NCBI RefSeq assembly: GCF_003054225.1
Contig: NZ_QBKQ01000001.1
Coordinates: 992,001-1,056,000, forward strand
DNA length: 64,000 nt
Reading direction: 5' to 3'
Source of the DNA: Christiangramia gaetbulicola
GTDB taxonomy: Bacteria; Bacteroidota; Bacteroidia; Flavobacteriales; Flavobacteriaceae
Shown: piece after piece, positions 43,999 through 53,705 of the stretch
How the letters are laid out: each line of letters opens with the position of its first letter
Numbering within the stretch: position 1 is the first letter of the stretch
Translations under genes and position numbers: made by a program
The notes under the pieces: model-generated
What the model saw: the letters and a program-made list of their open reading frames with translations, nothing else
Told to the model about the DNA's origin: nothing
Database searches by the model: none

Positions 43999-45696
43999 TC
44001 ACAAAACAGATTCTCTTATATCCTTGAGTTTAAGCTGAATTTTGGTATTCCCGTTCCAGGTATTCTCATCGAGACTATATACCGCGTCAAACTTTTTACC
44101 CTCTTTAATAAGGTCCAGTTTATCACCAAGGTTAAAACCTATGACATCAAAAACAGCTTTCGAATCGGCTTGCTTCACCTGGCATTTAAGATGGGTCTTA
44201 TCTTCTCCCACGCATTTCCCGAATCCGGTATCGGTTAATCCCCGGCTAATAAAGACCGGCGACATATTCCCGGGACCAAAAGGCGCGAATTGCTTGAGAA
44301 TTCTATAGAACTTAGGCGTGATATCCTTTAGTTCCAGTTCTTCATCTATACTTATTTCAGGAGTAAGCAGATTACGGTCTATAGTTTCTGAAACCACCTC
44401 CTCAAACTTCTGTTTGAAATTTAAATATTCAGATTCCAGAAGAGTTAATCCTGCGGCGTATTTATGTCCTCCAAACTGTTCAATATGTTCTTTACATCCT
44501 TCCAGGGCTTCATAAACATCAAAACCTTTTACAGACCTGGCCGAGGCCGCCAGTCTTTCCCCGCTTTTTGTAAAAACGAGAGTTGGACGATACCAGGTTT
44601 CGGTAAGCCTGGAAGCTACGATCCCTATCACGCCTTTATGCCAGTTCTCATCGTAAACAACCGTGGTTAAACGTTCTTCTTCCTTCTGCTCGATGATCTG
44701 CAGTTTCGCTTCTTCAGTTATAGTTTTATCGGCACTCCTTCTATCTGAATTATATGCCTCGATCTCTTCAGCATATTTTTTGGAGATTTCCTGATCTTCT
44801 TCAGTAAGCAGATTTACCGCATGCAGACCATGTTTCATTCTACCTGCCGCGTTGATCCTTGGCGCAACGATAAAGACCACATCGGTAATACTTACGTTCT
44901 TACGATCTCCTAACAAACTGCTGATCCCTCTTCTGGGAGCAACATTTATAACATGTAAACCATGATAGGCCAGAATTCTATTTTCACCGGTTATGGGTAC
45001 TATATCTGCTCCAATAGCAGTGGCAACCAGGTCAAGGTAGGGCAGTAAAGTTTCCTCGGGCTCATTATTCTTTTGAGTAATTGCCTGTATAAGTTTAAAT
45101 CCAACTCCGCAACCACAAAGCTCATCATATGGGTAACTGCAATCTTCTCTTTTTGGATCTAGAACAGCAACAGCATCGGGAATCTCACTTCCCGGTCGGT
45201 GGTGATCACAAATGATAAAGTCTATACCTTTTTCTTTTGCATAGGCCACCTTTTCTATAGCCTTAATCCCGCAATCCAGGGCAATAATAAGGCTAATATC
45301 ATTATCTTCGGCATAATCTATTCCCTGGTAAGAAACCCCGTAACCTTCTTCGTAGCGATCTGGGATATAAGTAGTAACGTGTGGGTATCTGAATTTTAGA
45401 AAAGAAGACATCAAAGCGACACTGGTGGTGCCATCTACATCATAATCGCCATAGACCATGATATTCTCTTCGTTTTCCATAGCCTGCTCAATACGCTCCA
45501 CGGCTTTTTCCATATCCTTCATCAGGAAAGGATCATGCAGCAATTTAAGGTCTGGGCGAAAGAATTTTTTAGCTTCTTCAAAAGAAGTGATCCCTCTTTG
45601 TACCAGTAATTTTGCAACTGGAACTCCAACTCCTAATTTGTCTGCCAGGCTGTTAACAGTAATAGGATCTGGTTTGGGTTTTAAGGTCCAGCGCAT
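43999..45696 (-). CDS. recJ: Single-stranded-DNA-specific exonuclease RecJ
   Basis: 5'-3' ssDNA exonuclease of recombination and repair. The 565-aa DHH-family protein shows YGDYDVDGTTS (motif I), IALDCGIKA (motif II) and FIICDHHRPG (motif III). DHHA1-domain words include LAASARSVKGFDVYEAL and EQFGGHKYAAGLTL. The C-terminal OB fold has LKDITPKFYRILKQFAPFGPGN. Length matches bacterial RecJ cores. Confidence 0.95.
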   Translation of the reverse strand: MRWTLKPKPDPITVNSLADKLGVGVPVAKLLVQRGITSFEEAKKFFRPDLKLLHDPFLMKDMEKAVERIEQAMENEENIMVYGDYDVDGTTSVALMSSFLKFRYPHVTTYIPDRYEEGYGVSYQGIDYAEDNDISLIIALDCGIKAIEKVAYAKEKGIDFIICDHHRPGSEIPDAVAVLDPKREDCSYPYDELCGCGVGFKLIQAITQKNNEPEETLLPYLDLVATAIGADIVPITGENRILAYHGLHVINVAPRRGISSLLGDRKNVSITDVVFIVAPRINAAGRMKHGLHAVNLLTEEDQEISKKYAEEIEAYNSDRRSADKTITEEAKLQIIEQKEEERLTTVVYDENWHKGVIGIVASRLTETWYRPTLVFTKSGERLAASARSVKGFDVYEALEGCKEHIEQFGGHKYAAGLTLLESEYLNFKQKFEEVVSETIDRNLLTPEISIDEELELKDITPKFYRILKQFAPFGPGNMSPVFISRGLTDTGFGKCVGEDKTHLKCQVKQADSKAVFDVIGFNLGDKLDLIKEGKKFDAVYSLDENTWNGNTKIQLKLKDIRESVL

Positions 45697-45757
45697 AAAT
45701 TTATAAGATTAGATGAATGCCGAAATTAGCAAAAACAAGTTACAGGATTTTAATTCT

Positions 45758-46324
45758 TCAGCTTAAAATTTCAGCAATTTTATCCCGAAGTTCTGGAACT
45801 ACTTCCTCCTCGAACCAGGGATTTTTCATTCGCCAGAATCTGTTCACCGGAGATGGATGCGGCAAAGGCCAGAAATCAGGTAAGTGATCTGTGTAATTTT
45901 CAACCTTTTCGGTCAGTTTTGACCTTTTTCCCAGGTAATAATTGGCGGCATACGAACCTATGATGATCTTAAGATCAACATTCTCCAGTTCATTCCAAAC
46001 CTCATCATGCCATAAAGGAGCGCACTCTTTCCTTGGAGGAAGATCACCGGTCTTCGCTTTACCCGGATAACAAAACCCCATGGGCAGGATCGCGAAATTA
46101 TTGGGATCGTAAAAGGTTTCCTCGTCTACTCCCAGCCACTCTCTTAGCTTTTTCCCACTTTGATCTTTCCAGGCCACACCAGATTCGTGAACCACTCTTC
46201 CCGGCGCCTGACTTATCAATACGACCTTCGAGTTTTTGTTAGCCTCGATGATCGGCCTGGGGCCAAGAGGCAGGTGATCCTTACAAACCTTGCAGTCTCT
46301 TATTTTGCATAAAAGATCTTCCAA
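45758..46324 (-). CDS. Uracil-DNA glycosylase family protein
   Basis: Protein of 188 aa of the UDG superfamily. Seen: KVVLISQAPGRVVHES in the place of the GEAPG uracil-binding loop, a central NFAILPMGFCYPGK segment, and the leucine-loop motif PLPHPSPVNRFWR near the end. N-terminal cysteines CKIRDCKVCKD could bind an Fe-S cluster together with later Cys, as in family 4, but this is unsure. It is 4 bp upstream of nothing on this strand except recJ (61 bp); the next upstream gene is rsmI. True UDG activity is inferred. Confidence 0.85.
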   Translation of the reverse strand: MEDLLCKIRDCKVCKDHLPLGPRPIIEANKNSKVVLISQAPGRVVHESGVAWKDQSGKKLREWLGVDEETFYDPNNFAILPMGFCYPGKAKTGDLPPRKECAPLWHDEVWNELENVDLKIIIGSYAANYYLGKRSKLTEKVENYTDHLPDFWPLPHPSPVNRFWRMKNPWFEEEVVPELRDKIAEILS

Positions 46325-46328
46325 AAAA

Positions 46329-47000
46329 TCAAGCTTTTCCTTCTACGATGATCACGATCTCCCCTTTAGGAGGATGATCTGTATAATATTGTAAAACTTC
46401 TGTGGCAGTGCCGCGAATGGTCTCTTCGTGCATTTTAGTGATCTCCCTAGAAACCGAAACCTTGCGATCTTCTCCAAAATATTCCACGAAATTTCCCAGG
46501 GTCTTTATGAGTTTATGGGGAGATTCATAAAACACCATGGTACGGGTTTCTTCGGCAAGTATCTTTAATCTTGTTTGCCGGCCTTTCTTGACCGGAAGAA
46601 AACCTTCGAAAACAAATTTATCGTTAGGAAGACCGCTATTCACCAGGGCAGGAACAAATGCGGTGGCACCGGGCAGGCAATCTACTACTACACCCGCCTC
46701 GACACAGGCACGAGTCAATAAAAATCCCGGATCTGAGATGGCCGGAGTTCCTGCATCGCTTATTAAAGCAACCGTTTCTCCTGCCTTGATCCTGGACACA
46801 ATATTATCTACCGTCTTATGCTCATTATGCATATGATGGCTTTGCATCTGGGTTTGAATCTCGAAATGTTTTAATAGTTTCCCACTATTCCGGGTGTCCT
46901 CGGCCAGTATTAGATCTGCCTCTTTAAGAACTCTTATCGCTCTAAAAGTGATATCCTCCAGGTTTCCAATGGGTGTTGGAACCAGAAACAATTTTCCCAT
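46329..47000 (-). CDS. rsmI: 16S rRNA (cytidine1402-2'-O)-methyltransferase
   Basis: SAM-dependent methyltransferase that modifies C1402 of 16S rRNA. The 223-aa protein has the tetrapyrrole-methylase-like start LFLVPTPIGNLEDITFRAI, AEDTRNSGKLL, VALISDAGTPAISDPGF (SAM site) and GATAFVPALVNSG, all family marks. It lacks the extra C-terminal extension of longer homologues. 4 bp separate it from the UDG-like gene, and 8 bp from the acidic protein upstream. Confidence 0.95.
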   Translation of the reverse strand: MGKLFLVPTPIGNLEDITFRAIRVLKEADLILAEDTRNSGKLLKHFEIQTQMQSHHMHNEHKTVDNIVSRIKAGETVALISDAGTPAISDPGFLLTRACVEAGVVVDCLPGATAFVPALVNSGLPNDKFVFEGFLPVKKGRQTRLKILAEETRTMVFYESPHKLIKTLGNFVEYFGEDRKVSVSREITKMHEETIRGTATEVLQYYTDHPPKGEIVIIVEGKA

Positions 47001-47008
47001 AGATTATT

Positions 47009-47758
47009 TTACTGCTGGTTATCGAACTTATTCTCGATATGCGCCATAAAACGCTCTTCGTATTCTTCTTTTCCTTCCCAGTGTTTATAATCTGGTTTTA
47101 CCACTAGTTCGATAAATTTCCTTGCCTCTTCCAGGCTGGTAAAGGTATTTAGCTGTGACAGTACCCTGTTATAGTCAGCAGTATTTCCATCAAATAGATG
47201 CTTGATGTAAGCAAGACGCTCATTCAAACCAATATTTATACCTTTCTTAAGCCTGTCGTTCAAAGATCTCGGCTTATTGTTCTTTTCAACATGATTTACC
47301 GGTTCAAAATCGGGCAGATTATCATAGTCTACTCCAATATTTCTGAAATCCTTTTTAGATTCCGCAGATTCCGACCTTTTTGGTGGTTCTGGAGCAGCAT
47401 TAATGCTTTCCATTATAAAATCTACCGACTCTGCTTCAGGAGGCATTTGAGCTACAATATCCTTTATTTTCTCGGTATTTGGCTCGGTGATCGCATCAGA
47501 ATCCCTGTTGTATTCGGTTCCGTCAGGATAAAATTCATCGTACAGGTTTTTCTGCTGCACCGGTTTAGGTTCCTTCTTAACCTTTACTTCTTTTACTACA
47601 GGTTCTTCTGCCAGATGTTTTTCGGTAAAAGCCAGTACGGTTAGCTTTTCATAAAGATCTTGCGCCATTTTTTTGAGTTGAGCAGCATCCATCTTCCCCT
47701 TTTCTTTGAGGATCTTTTCGGCAATACCAACCAGGTCTGCTTCGATTTTATTTTTCAT
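47009..47758 (-). CDS. Uncharacterised flavobacterial protein (249 aa)
   Basis: No enzyme motif recognised. A helical N-terminus (about 1-50, AEKILKEKGKMDAAQLKKMA) is followed by a low-complexity, charged linker rich in Lys, Glu and Pro (about 55-165). The ordered C-terminal part (about 165-249) reads ERLAYIKHLFDGNTADYNRVLSQLN, then SLEEARKFIELVVKPDYKHWEGKEEYEERF. No signal peptide or TM helix. It is the first gene of a minus-strand run with rsmI. The layout resembles conserved hypothetical proteins in flavobacteria; function unknown. Confidence 0.8.
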   Translation of the reverse strand: MKNKIEADLVGIAEKILKEKGKMDAAQLKKMAQDLYEKLTVLAFTEKHLAEEPVVKEVKVKKEPKPVQQKNLYDEFYPDGTEYNRDSDAITEPNTEKIKDIVAQMPPEAESVDFIMESINAAPEPPKRSESAESKKDFRNIGVDYDNLPDFEPVNHVEKNNKPRSLNDRLKKGINIGLNERLAYIKHLFDGNTADYNRVLSQLNTFTSLEEARKFIELVVKPDYKHWEGKEEYEERFMAHIENKFDNQQ

Positions 47759-47887
47759 CTGAAATTATTTTTGATCATTTATAAGTTAGTGGAAAATAGT
47801 CGCAATCATTTCTATAGTCATAAAAATTATGCCGGGTTCATTTCATAACTTTAAGGATTCACCCCTATCCCAGGGTTGTATTTTTAA

Positions 47888-47895
47888 TAAATTTG
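47888..47895 (+). promoter_or_regulatory. -7 element (TAAATTTG) for tdk
   Basis: TAAATTTG fits TAnnTTTG, 53 bp before the thymidine kinase ATG. The rest of the 190-bp divergent spacer shows no other structure. Confidence 0.5.
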
Positions 47896-47948
47896 TTCCA
47901 CCTTTATGCGAATGAGGTATTTCCCCAATTCGATTTGAAAAATACAAA

Positions 47949-48596
47949 ATGTTTCTCGAAAATACAGTAAATCACGAAGAGCAATTTGGCTGGATTGAAG
48001 TTATTTGCGGCTCTATGTTTTCCGGTAAAACCGAAGAACTAATCCGTAGACTGAAACGTGCAAAATTTGCAAAACAGAACGTAGAGATCTTTAAACCCGC
48101 TATCGACACAAGATACGACGAGGAGATGGTGGTGTCTCACGATTCTAATGAGATACGTTCCACGCCGGTGCCTTCTGCGGCCAATATCAGGATCCTGGCA
48201 GACGGCTGTGATGTGGTTGGGATAGATGAGGCCCAGTTCTTTGATGATGAGATCGTGACCGTTTGCAATGACCTGGCGAACCAGGGAGTGCGGGTGATAG
48301 TTGCCGGCCTGGACATGGATTTTAAAGGAAATCCATTTGGCCCAATGCCCAACCTGATGGCTACGGCAGAATATGTAACCAAGGTACATGCTGTTTGTAC
48401 CCGTACCGGGAACCTGGCGCAGTTCAGCTATAGAAAAGCGATCAACGATGACCTGGTATTTCTTGGGGAAAATGAAGAATATGAACCTTTAAGCAGGGCC
48501 GCTTATTACAAAGCCATGTTGAAAGAAAGGGTTAAAAAACTTGATGTAAAGGAACCCGAAGAATTAAAATCTAAAGCAAAAGAAGAAAATGCCTGA
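47949..48596 (+). CDS. tdk: Thymidine kinase
   Basis: Salvages thymidine to dTMP. The 215-aa type II kinase has the P-loop [16 protein letters not shown] (about residues 18-33), DEAQFF (about 95-100) and the lasso-side [15 protein letters not shown] (about 135-149). The usual zinc-binding CxxC pairs are not intact: only one Cys remains near the lasso and the later pair reads SRAAYY. The end overlaps the alr start by 8 bp. Confidence 0.94.
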   Translation: MFLENTVNHEEQFGWIEVICGSMFSGKTEELIRRLKRAKFAKQNVEIFKPAIDTRYDEEMVVSHDSNEIRSTPVPSAANIRILADGCDVVGIDEAQFFDDEIVTVCNDLANQGVRVIVAGLDMDFKGNPFGPMPNLMATAEYVTKVHAVCTRTGNLAQFSYRKAINDDLVFLGENEEYEPLSRAAYYKAMLKERVKKLDVKEPEELKSKAKEENA

Positions 48597-49698
48597 AGCC
48601 AAAGAAACCGTTCTGGAAATCGATCTTGGGAACCTGGCTCATAACTATCGTTTTTTACGATCTAAATTAGACAAGGATGTAAAATTCCTTTCGGTGGTGA
48701 AAGCTCATGCCTACGGAAGCGATTCTGTGGCTATCGCTAAAAAACTTCAGGAATTAGGGACAGATTATTTCGCGGTGGCTTATGTGGAAGAAGGAATAAG
48801 ACTTCGTGAAAACGGCATTACTCTACCTATTTTGGTCTTGCATCCTCAGGTACTCCATTTTGAAGAGATCATCGAACATTGCCTGGAACCAAATCTTTAT
48901 AGCGAAAGAACTTTAAAGGCATTTATTTCTGCTGCTGAAAAATCCAATCTAAAAGACTATCCGGTACATATTAAACTGAACACAGGTCTTAATCGTTTAG
49001 GCTTCGATCAACCTGAAATAAAAAAAGTATTTGACCTGGTGACCGGCACCAAGTCAATAAAAATCGCTTCTGTTTTCTCTCATCTTGCCGCGAGCGAGGA
49101 CTGGCAGGAAAGAGATTTTACTATCGGGCAGATAGATCTTTTCAGGAAAATGACCTGGCAACTAATAGAAAACCTGGACTACGAGCCAATTCTCCATATC
49201 TGCAACACTTCAGGAGTCATCAATTACCCAAAAGCCGCTTTCAGCATGGTAAGAACGGGTATTGGTCTTTATGGCTATGGAAATGATAAGAATGTAGATC
49301 CCGAATTAAAACCGGTAGGTACCTTAAAAACCATTATTTCCCAGATCCGTGAAATTGGAAAAGGTGATACCGTAGGATACAACCGGGTCTTTAAAGCAGA
49401 GAAACCTACCAGAATCGCGACGCTGCCCATTGGGCATGCAGATGGTATTAACCGGATCTACGGCAAACAAAAAGCCGGCGTTTATGTAAACGGGAAATAT
49501 GCTCCAATCGTAGGCAACGTCTGCATGGATATTATCATGATCAATGTTACAGGTATAGACTGTGAAGAAGGCGATGAAGTCATCGTTTTTGGCGGACCTC
49601 AACATCCTGTTGCTTTTGCTGAAGCCGGAGGTACTATTTCTTATGAGCTTATCACCGGAATACAACGCAGGGTTTCCAAAAAGATCATCCCCGAATAA
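48589..49698 (+). CDS. alr: Alanine racemase
   Basis: PLP enzyme making D-alanine for peptidoglycan. The 369-aa protein has the PLP lysine in [11 protein letters not shown] (about residue 38), [10 protein letters not shown], and the second catalytic tyrosine in [25 protein letters not shown] is also a family word. It overlaps tdk by 8 bp and is translationally linked to it. Confidence 0.96.
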   Translation: MPEAKETVLEIDLGNLAHNYRFLRSKLDKDVKFLSVVKAHAYGSDSVAIAKKLQELGTDYFAVAYVEEGIRLRENGITLPILVLHPQVLHFEEIIEHCLEPNLYSERTLKAFISAAEKSNLKDYPVHIKLNTGLNRLGFDQPEIKKVFDLVTGTKSIKIASVFSHLAASEDWQERDFTIGQIDLFRKMTWQLIENLDYEPILHICNTSGVINYPKAAFSMVRTGIGLYGYGNDKNVDPELKPVGTLKTIISQIREIGKGDTVGYNRVFKAEKPTRIATLPIGHADGINRIYGKQKAGVYVNGKYAPIVGNVCMDIIMINVTGIDCEEGDEVIVFGGPQHPVAFAEAGGTISYELITGIQRRVSKKIIPE

Positions 49699-49762
49699 GT
49701 CTCTATCTTACATTAATTTTTTTTATATAAATTAGGGCTCAACTAACTACTAATACTTTAAT

Positions 49763-50191
49763 ATGGGCTTTTTAAAAGATTTTAAAACCTTTCTTTTTCA
49801 GAAGGATATTGTAATGCTGGCAACTGCCGTGGTAATTGGTGCGGCCTTTAACAAGATTGTTACCTCAGTGGTAAATGATGTTATAATGCCAATTATTGGG
49901 GTGCTTACCGGCGGAATAGATTTTACTCAAAAATTCATTTCCCTGGATGGGAAAGCATATGCCAGTCTGGACGCAGCCAAGGAAGCTGAAGCTGCAGTCA
50001 TCACTTATGGTAATCTAATTCAGGCCATTATCTATTTTATTATCATTGGCTTTTTCATATTTTTGGTTTTGAGATCTTATGAAAAGACCAAGAAAAAAGA
50101 AAATGTAGAAGAAGCTCCAGCACCAAAAGGGCCAACTCAGGAGGAAATTCTTCTGGAAATTAGAGACGAACTAAGAAAACAAACACCATAA
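49763..50191 (+). CDS. mscL: Large-conductance mechanosensitive channel
   Basis: Pressure-relief channel in the inner membrane. The 142-aa protein has the N-terminal amphipathic helix [19 protein letters not shown], the pore helix TM1 with [25 protein letters not shown], a periplasmic loop, TM2 ([19 protein letters not shown]) and a charged C-terminal helix. All are in the expected order and length. Confidence 0.96.
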   Translation: MGFLKDFKTFLFQKDIVMLATAVVIGAAFNKIVTSVVNDVIMPIIGVLTGGIDFTQKFISLDGKAYASLDAAKEAEAAVITYGNLIQAIIYFIIIGFFIFLVLRSYEKTKKKENVEEAPAPKGPTQEEILLEIRDELRKQTP

Positions 50192-50232
50192 AGAAATACG
50201 CTTACCGCTACACTATTCATTTTGAACACTAA

Positions 50233-50260
50233 ACCCCGATGAGAATCGGGGTCTTTTTTT
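50233..50260 (+). terminator. Intrinsic terminator after mscL
   Basis: 8-bp stem ACCCCGAT / ATCGGGGT with loop GAGA and a 7-T tail. Confidence 0.88.
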
Positions 50261-50342
50261 AACAAATTGTACAAATCTGTTTAAATTTTTATAGCGCGAT
50301 TATTTTTTAGCTTTAAAATATTTTAGGTTATTCACCAACCAA

Positions 50343-50350
50343 TACCTTTG
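50343..50350 (+). promoter_or_regulatory. -7 element (TACCTTTG) for asd
   Basis: TACCTTTG fits TAnnTTTG, 31 bp before the asd ATG. Confidence 0.55.
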
Positions 50351-50381
50351 CAATCAAAATTTTAATAAAATACAGTATCCT

Positions 50382-51371
50382 ATGAAAATAGCTGTTGTTG
50401 GAGCCACCGGGATGGTAGGAAGCGTAATGCTGAAAGTACTAGAAGAAAGAAATTTTCCGTTAACTGAGCTTATTCCTGTAGCTTCAGAAAAATCTGTAGG
50501 AAAAAAGATCAAATTCGGAGATAAGGAATTTGAAGTAGTTGGTTTAGAAACTGCTGTTGCTATGAAACCTGAGATCGCATTATTTTCAGCTGGTGGAGAT
50601 ACTTCTTTAGCCTGGGCACCAAAATTTGCCGAGGCCGGTACTACCGTGATCGATAACTCTTCAGCCTGGAGAATGAATCCAAAACATAAACTGGTCATTC
50701 CAGAGATCAATGCAGATCTACTTACTGCAGATGATAAGATCATCGCGAATCCAAATTGTTCGACTATACAGCTGCTTATGGCCTTAAAGCCATTGCACGA
50801 TGCATATAATATTAAACGTGTGGTAGTTTCCACTTACCAGTCCATTACCGGGACCGGAGTAAAGGCAGTAAAACAACTGGAAAATGAATATGCCGGGGAA
50901 AGCGGAGATATGGCTTATCCTTATCCAATTCACAGAAATGCCTTACCGCATTGTGATGTATTCCAGGATAACGGCTACACCAAGGAAGAAATGAAGCTTA
51001 CTAATGAGACCAAGAAGATTCTTGGTGATGATTCAGTAAATGTCACCGCGACCGCAATTAGAATTCCGGTTGTGGGTGGACATTCAGAATCTGTAAATAT
51101 CGAATTCAGCAAAGAATTTGAAGAGGGCGATGTGCGAAAACGTCTTAGCGATTTTCCTGGTATTACCGTGCAGGATAACCCAGCAGTAAACACATATCCT
51201 ATGCCTATTTACGCAGAAGGTAAAGATGATGTTTTCGTTGGGCGAATTAGAAGAGATCACTCCCAGCCGAATACTTTAAACATGTGGATCGTTGCAGATA
51301 ACCTGCGCAAAGGTGCGGCTACCAATGCCATACAGATCGCAGAATATCTCATAGAAAATAAACTGGTATAG
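50382..51371 (+). CDS. asd: Aspartate-semialdehyde dehydrogenase
   Basis: Second step of the aspartate pathway to lysine, methionine and threonine. The 329-aa protein has the NADP loop VVGATGMVGSVML (residues about 4-16), the catalytic cysteine in NPNCSTIQL (about 127) and the later histidine in IPVVGGHSESVNIEF. Full length. It has its own promoter and terminator. Confidence 0.97.
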   Translation: MKIAVVGATGMVGSVMLKVLEERNFPLTELIPVASEKSVGKKIKFGDKEFEVVGLETAVAMKPEIALFSAGGDTSLAWAPKFAEAGTTVIDNSSAWRMNPKHKLVIPEINADLLTADDKIIANPNCSTIQLLMALKPLHDAYNIKRVVVSTYQSITGTGVKAVKQLENEYAGESGDMAYPYPIHRNALPHCDVFQDNGYTKEEMKLTNETKKILGDDSVNVTATAIRIPVVGGHSESVNIEFSKEFEEGDVRKRLSDFPGITVQDNPAVNTYPMPIYAEGKDDVFVGRIRRDHSQPNTLNMWIVADNLRKGAATNAIQIAEYLIENKLV

Positions 51372-51400
51372 AAATTCCAAATATTTCAATAAATTTAAAG

Positions 51401-51432
51401 ACCTGAAAGAGTTTAACTTTCAGGTTTTTTTT
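51401..51432 (+). terminator. Intrinsic terminator after asd
   Basis: 9-bp stem ACCTGAAAG / CTTTCAGGT with 7-nt loop and an 8-T run. Confidence 0.88.
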
Positions 51433-51463
51433 GTCTTAATTTATGTTCTATCAAATTTGAAAT

Positions 51464-53620
51464 ATGAAAAAAATAAGTACCGCTATTTGTGTTCTGGGTT
51501 TAATCACCTATTCTAACACAGCAAATAGTCAAAATCCAAATGAATTGAAATACCCCGAAACTAAAAAAGTAGATACGGTTACCGATTATTTCGGTACCAA
51601 GGTTGAGGATCCATACCGCTGGCTGGAAGACGATCGCAGCGAAGAGACCGAAAACTGGGTAAAGGCACAGAATAAGGTTACCTTCAATTATCTGAAGCAG
51701 ATCCCTTATCGCGACCAACTCAAAAAAAGACTTACTCAGCTTTGGGATTATGAAAAACTAAGTGCCCCTTTTACCGAGGGAGATTACATTTATTTCTTCA
51801 AAAATGACGGTTTGCAGAACCAGAGCGTGATGTACCGCAAAAAAGGAGAAGAAGGGAAAGCCGAAATTTTCCTTGATCCGAATAAATTTAGTGAAGATGG
51901 CACTACTTCCCTTGGAGGGTTGAGCTTCTCTAAAGATGGAAAAATTCTTGCTTATGCCATTTCAGAAGGCGGAAGCGACTGGAGAAAGATTATCGTTATG
52001 GATGCTGAAAATAAAAAGATCCTGGGAGATACCATCAGGGATGTAAAATTCAGCGGTATGTCCTGGAAAGGAAATGACGGTTTCTTCTATTCCAGCTATG
52101 ACAAACCAGATGGTAGCGAGCTTTCTGCCAAAACAGATCAGCATAAATTATATTACCATAAACTGGGAACTGCACAATCTGAAGATAAAGTCATCTTTGG
52201 AGCTACCCCAGAACAGAAACACAGGTATGTTGGTGGTGGTGTTACTGAAGATGATCACTACCTTACCATTTCTGCAAGGAATTCAACTTCTGGTGGAAAG
52301 TTATTCTTAATGGACCTTACCAAGGAAGATCCTGAACTGGTAACTATCCTGGACCACGAAAAAACCGATTCTTATGTGATCAAAAACGAGGGTAGCAAGC
52401 TATTTATCGTAACCAACCTTGACGCTCCCAATAAAAGGATCGTAAGCGTAGATGCTTCCAACCCTACTCCAGAGAACTGGGAAGATTTTATTCCTGAAAC
52501 CGAAAACGTGTTAAGTCCTTCTACCGCAGGTGGCGATTTCTTTGCAGAGTATATGGTAGATGCCATTTCACAGGTAAAACAATATGATTCTGAAGGGAAT
52601 TTAATTCGTGAAGTGGAACTTCCTGGAATTGGTTCTGCCGGAGGATTTGGCGCCAAAGAAGATGAAAAAGTGCTTTATTACTCTTTCACGAATTATGTAA
52701 CTCCGGGTACTATCTACAAATACGATATAGAAAAAGGTACTTCTGAAGTATACAATAAGCCAAATATCGATTTTGATCCTGAGAATTACGAAAGCAAACA
52801 GGTTTTCTATGATTCCAAGGACGGTACAAAAGTGCCTATGATCATTACCTATAAAAAGGGAACCGAAATGAATGGCGAGAACCCAACCATACTTTATGGA
52901 TATGGTGGATTCAATATTAGCCTAACCCCAGGATTCAGCACTGCAATGAGCGTTTGGCTGGAACAGGGCGGTATTTATGCGGTACCTAATCTACGTGGAG
53001 GTGGAGAATATGGTAAAGAATGGCACGATGCCGGTATCAAGCTAAAGAAGCAAAATGTATTTGATGATTTTATCGCCGCCGCGGAATATCTTATAGCCAA
53101 CGATTACACTTCCAGCGACAAACTGGCGGTAAGAGGAGGTTCCAACGGTGGACTACTGGTTGGAGCAACCATGACCCAGCGTCCAGATCTTATGCAAGTG
53201 GCATTGCCTGCGGTTGGGGTAATGGACATGCTTAGATATCACACTTTCACTGCTGGTGCTGGCTGGGCTTACGATTATGGTACGGCTGAAGACAACAAGG
53301 AAATGTTTGAATATCTTTACGGGTATTCCCCAGTACACAATGTAAAAGAAGGAGTGGAATATCCTGCTACGATGGTAACTACGGGAGACCATGATGACCG
53401 TGTGGTTCCAGCGCATTCTTTCAAGTTTGCTGCCGAGTTACAAGACAAGCATGCCGGTGAGGAGCCTGTACTTATTAGAATCGAGACCAAAGCAGGTCAC
53501 GGAGCAGGTAAACCAACCAGCATGATCATCGAAGAATATGCAGATATTTTTGGATTTACCCTTTACAATATGGGTTATAAAGACCTTCCGAAAGACATCG
53601 AAAAAGGTGTGGGACAATAA
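51464..53620 (+). CDS. Prolyl oligopeptidase family serine peptidase (S9)
   Basis: Exported peptidase of 718 aa that cleaves short peptides after proline. A signal peptide of about 22 residues ends in ANS. Residues about 75-430 form the seven-bladed beta-propeller. The C-terminal alpha/beta hydrolase domain has the nucleophile in [13 protein letters not shown] (Ser about 563), Asp in [13 protein letters not shown] and His in [10 protein letters not shown]. The N-terminal [28 protein letters not shown] is a textbook S9A entry. Confidence 0.96.
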   Translation: MKKISTAICVLGLITYSNTANSQNPNELKYPETKKVDTVTDYFGTKVEDPYRWLEDDRSEETENWVKAQNKVTFNYLKQIPYRDQLKKRLTQLWDYEKLSAPFTEGDYIYFFKNDGLQNQSVMYRKKGEEGKAEIFLDPNKFSEDGTTSLGGLSFSKDGKILAYAISEGGSDWRKIIVMDAENKKILGDTIRDVKFSGMSWKGNDGFFYSSYDKPDGSELSAKTDQHKLYYHKLGTAQSEDKVIFGATPEQKHRYVGGGVTEDDHYLTISARNSTSGGKLFLMDLTKEDPELVTILDHEKTDSYVIKNEGSKLFIVTNLDAPNKRIVSVDASNPTPENWEDFIPETENVLSPSTAGGDFFAEYMVDAISQVKQYDSEGNLIREVELPGIGSAGGFGAKEDEKVLYYSFTNYVTPGTIYKYDIEKGTSEVYNKPNIDFDPENYESKQVFYDSKDGTKVPMIITYKKGTEMNGENPTILYGYGGFNISLTPGFSTAMSVWLEQGGIYAVPNLRGGGEYGKEWHDAGIKLKKQNVFDDFIAAAEYLIANDYTSSDKLAVRGGSNGGLLVGATMTQRPDLMQVALPAVGVMDMLRYHTFTAGAGWAYDYGTAEDNKEMFEYLYGYSPVHNVKEGVEYPATMVTTGDHDDRVVPAHSFKFAAELQDKHAGEEPVLIRIETKAGHGAGKPTSMIIEEYADIFGFTLYNMGYKDLPKDIEKGVGQ

Positions 53621-53645
53621 AACAGGAAATACCATATAAATTGAT

Positions 53646-53676
53646 AAAGCGCGGATTATGTTCCGCGCTTTTTTTA
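53646..53676 (+). terminator. Intrinsic terminator after the S9 peptidase
   Basis: 10-bp stem AAAGCGCGGA / TCCGCGCTTT with 6-nt loop and T-run. An in-frame ATG at 53658 for the next gene lies in this hairpin and is therefore not used. Confidence 0.85.
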
Positions 53677-53705
53677 TTTTAACTTCGACCTTATATTTCC
53701 TCAAT

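Noticed and set aside
53658-53705. Longer start for the ABC ATPase
   Set aside because: The ATG lies within the terminator hairpin of the previous gene.
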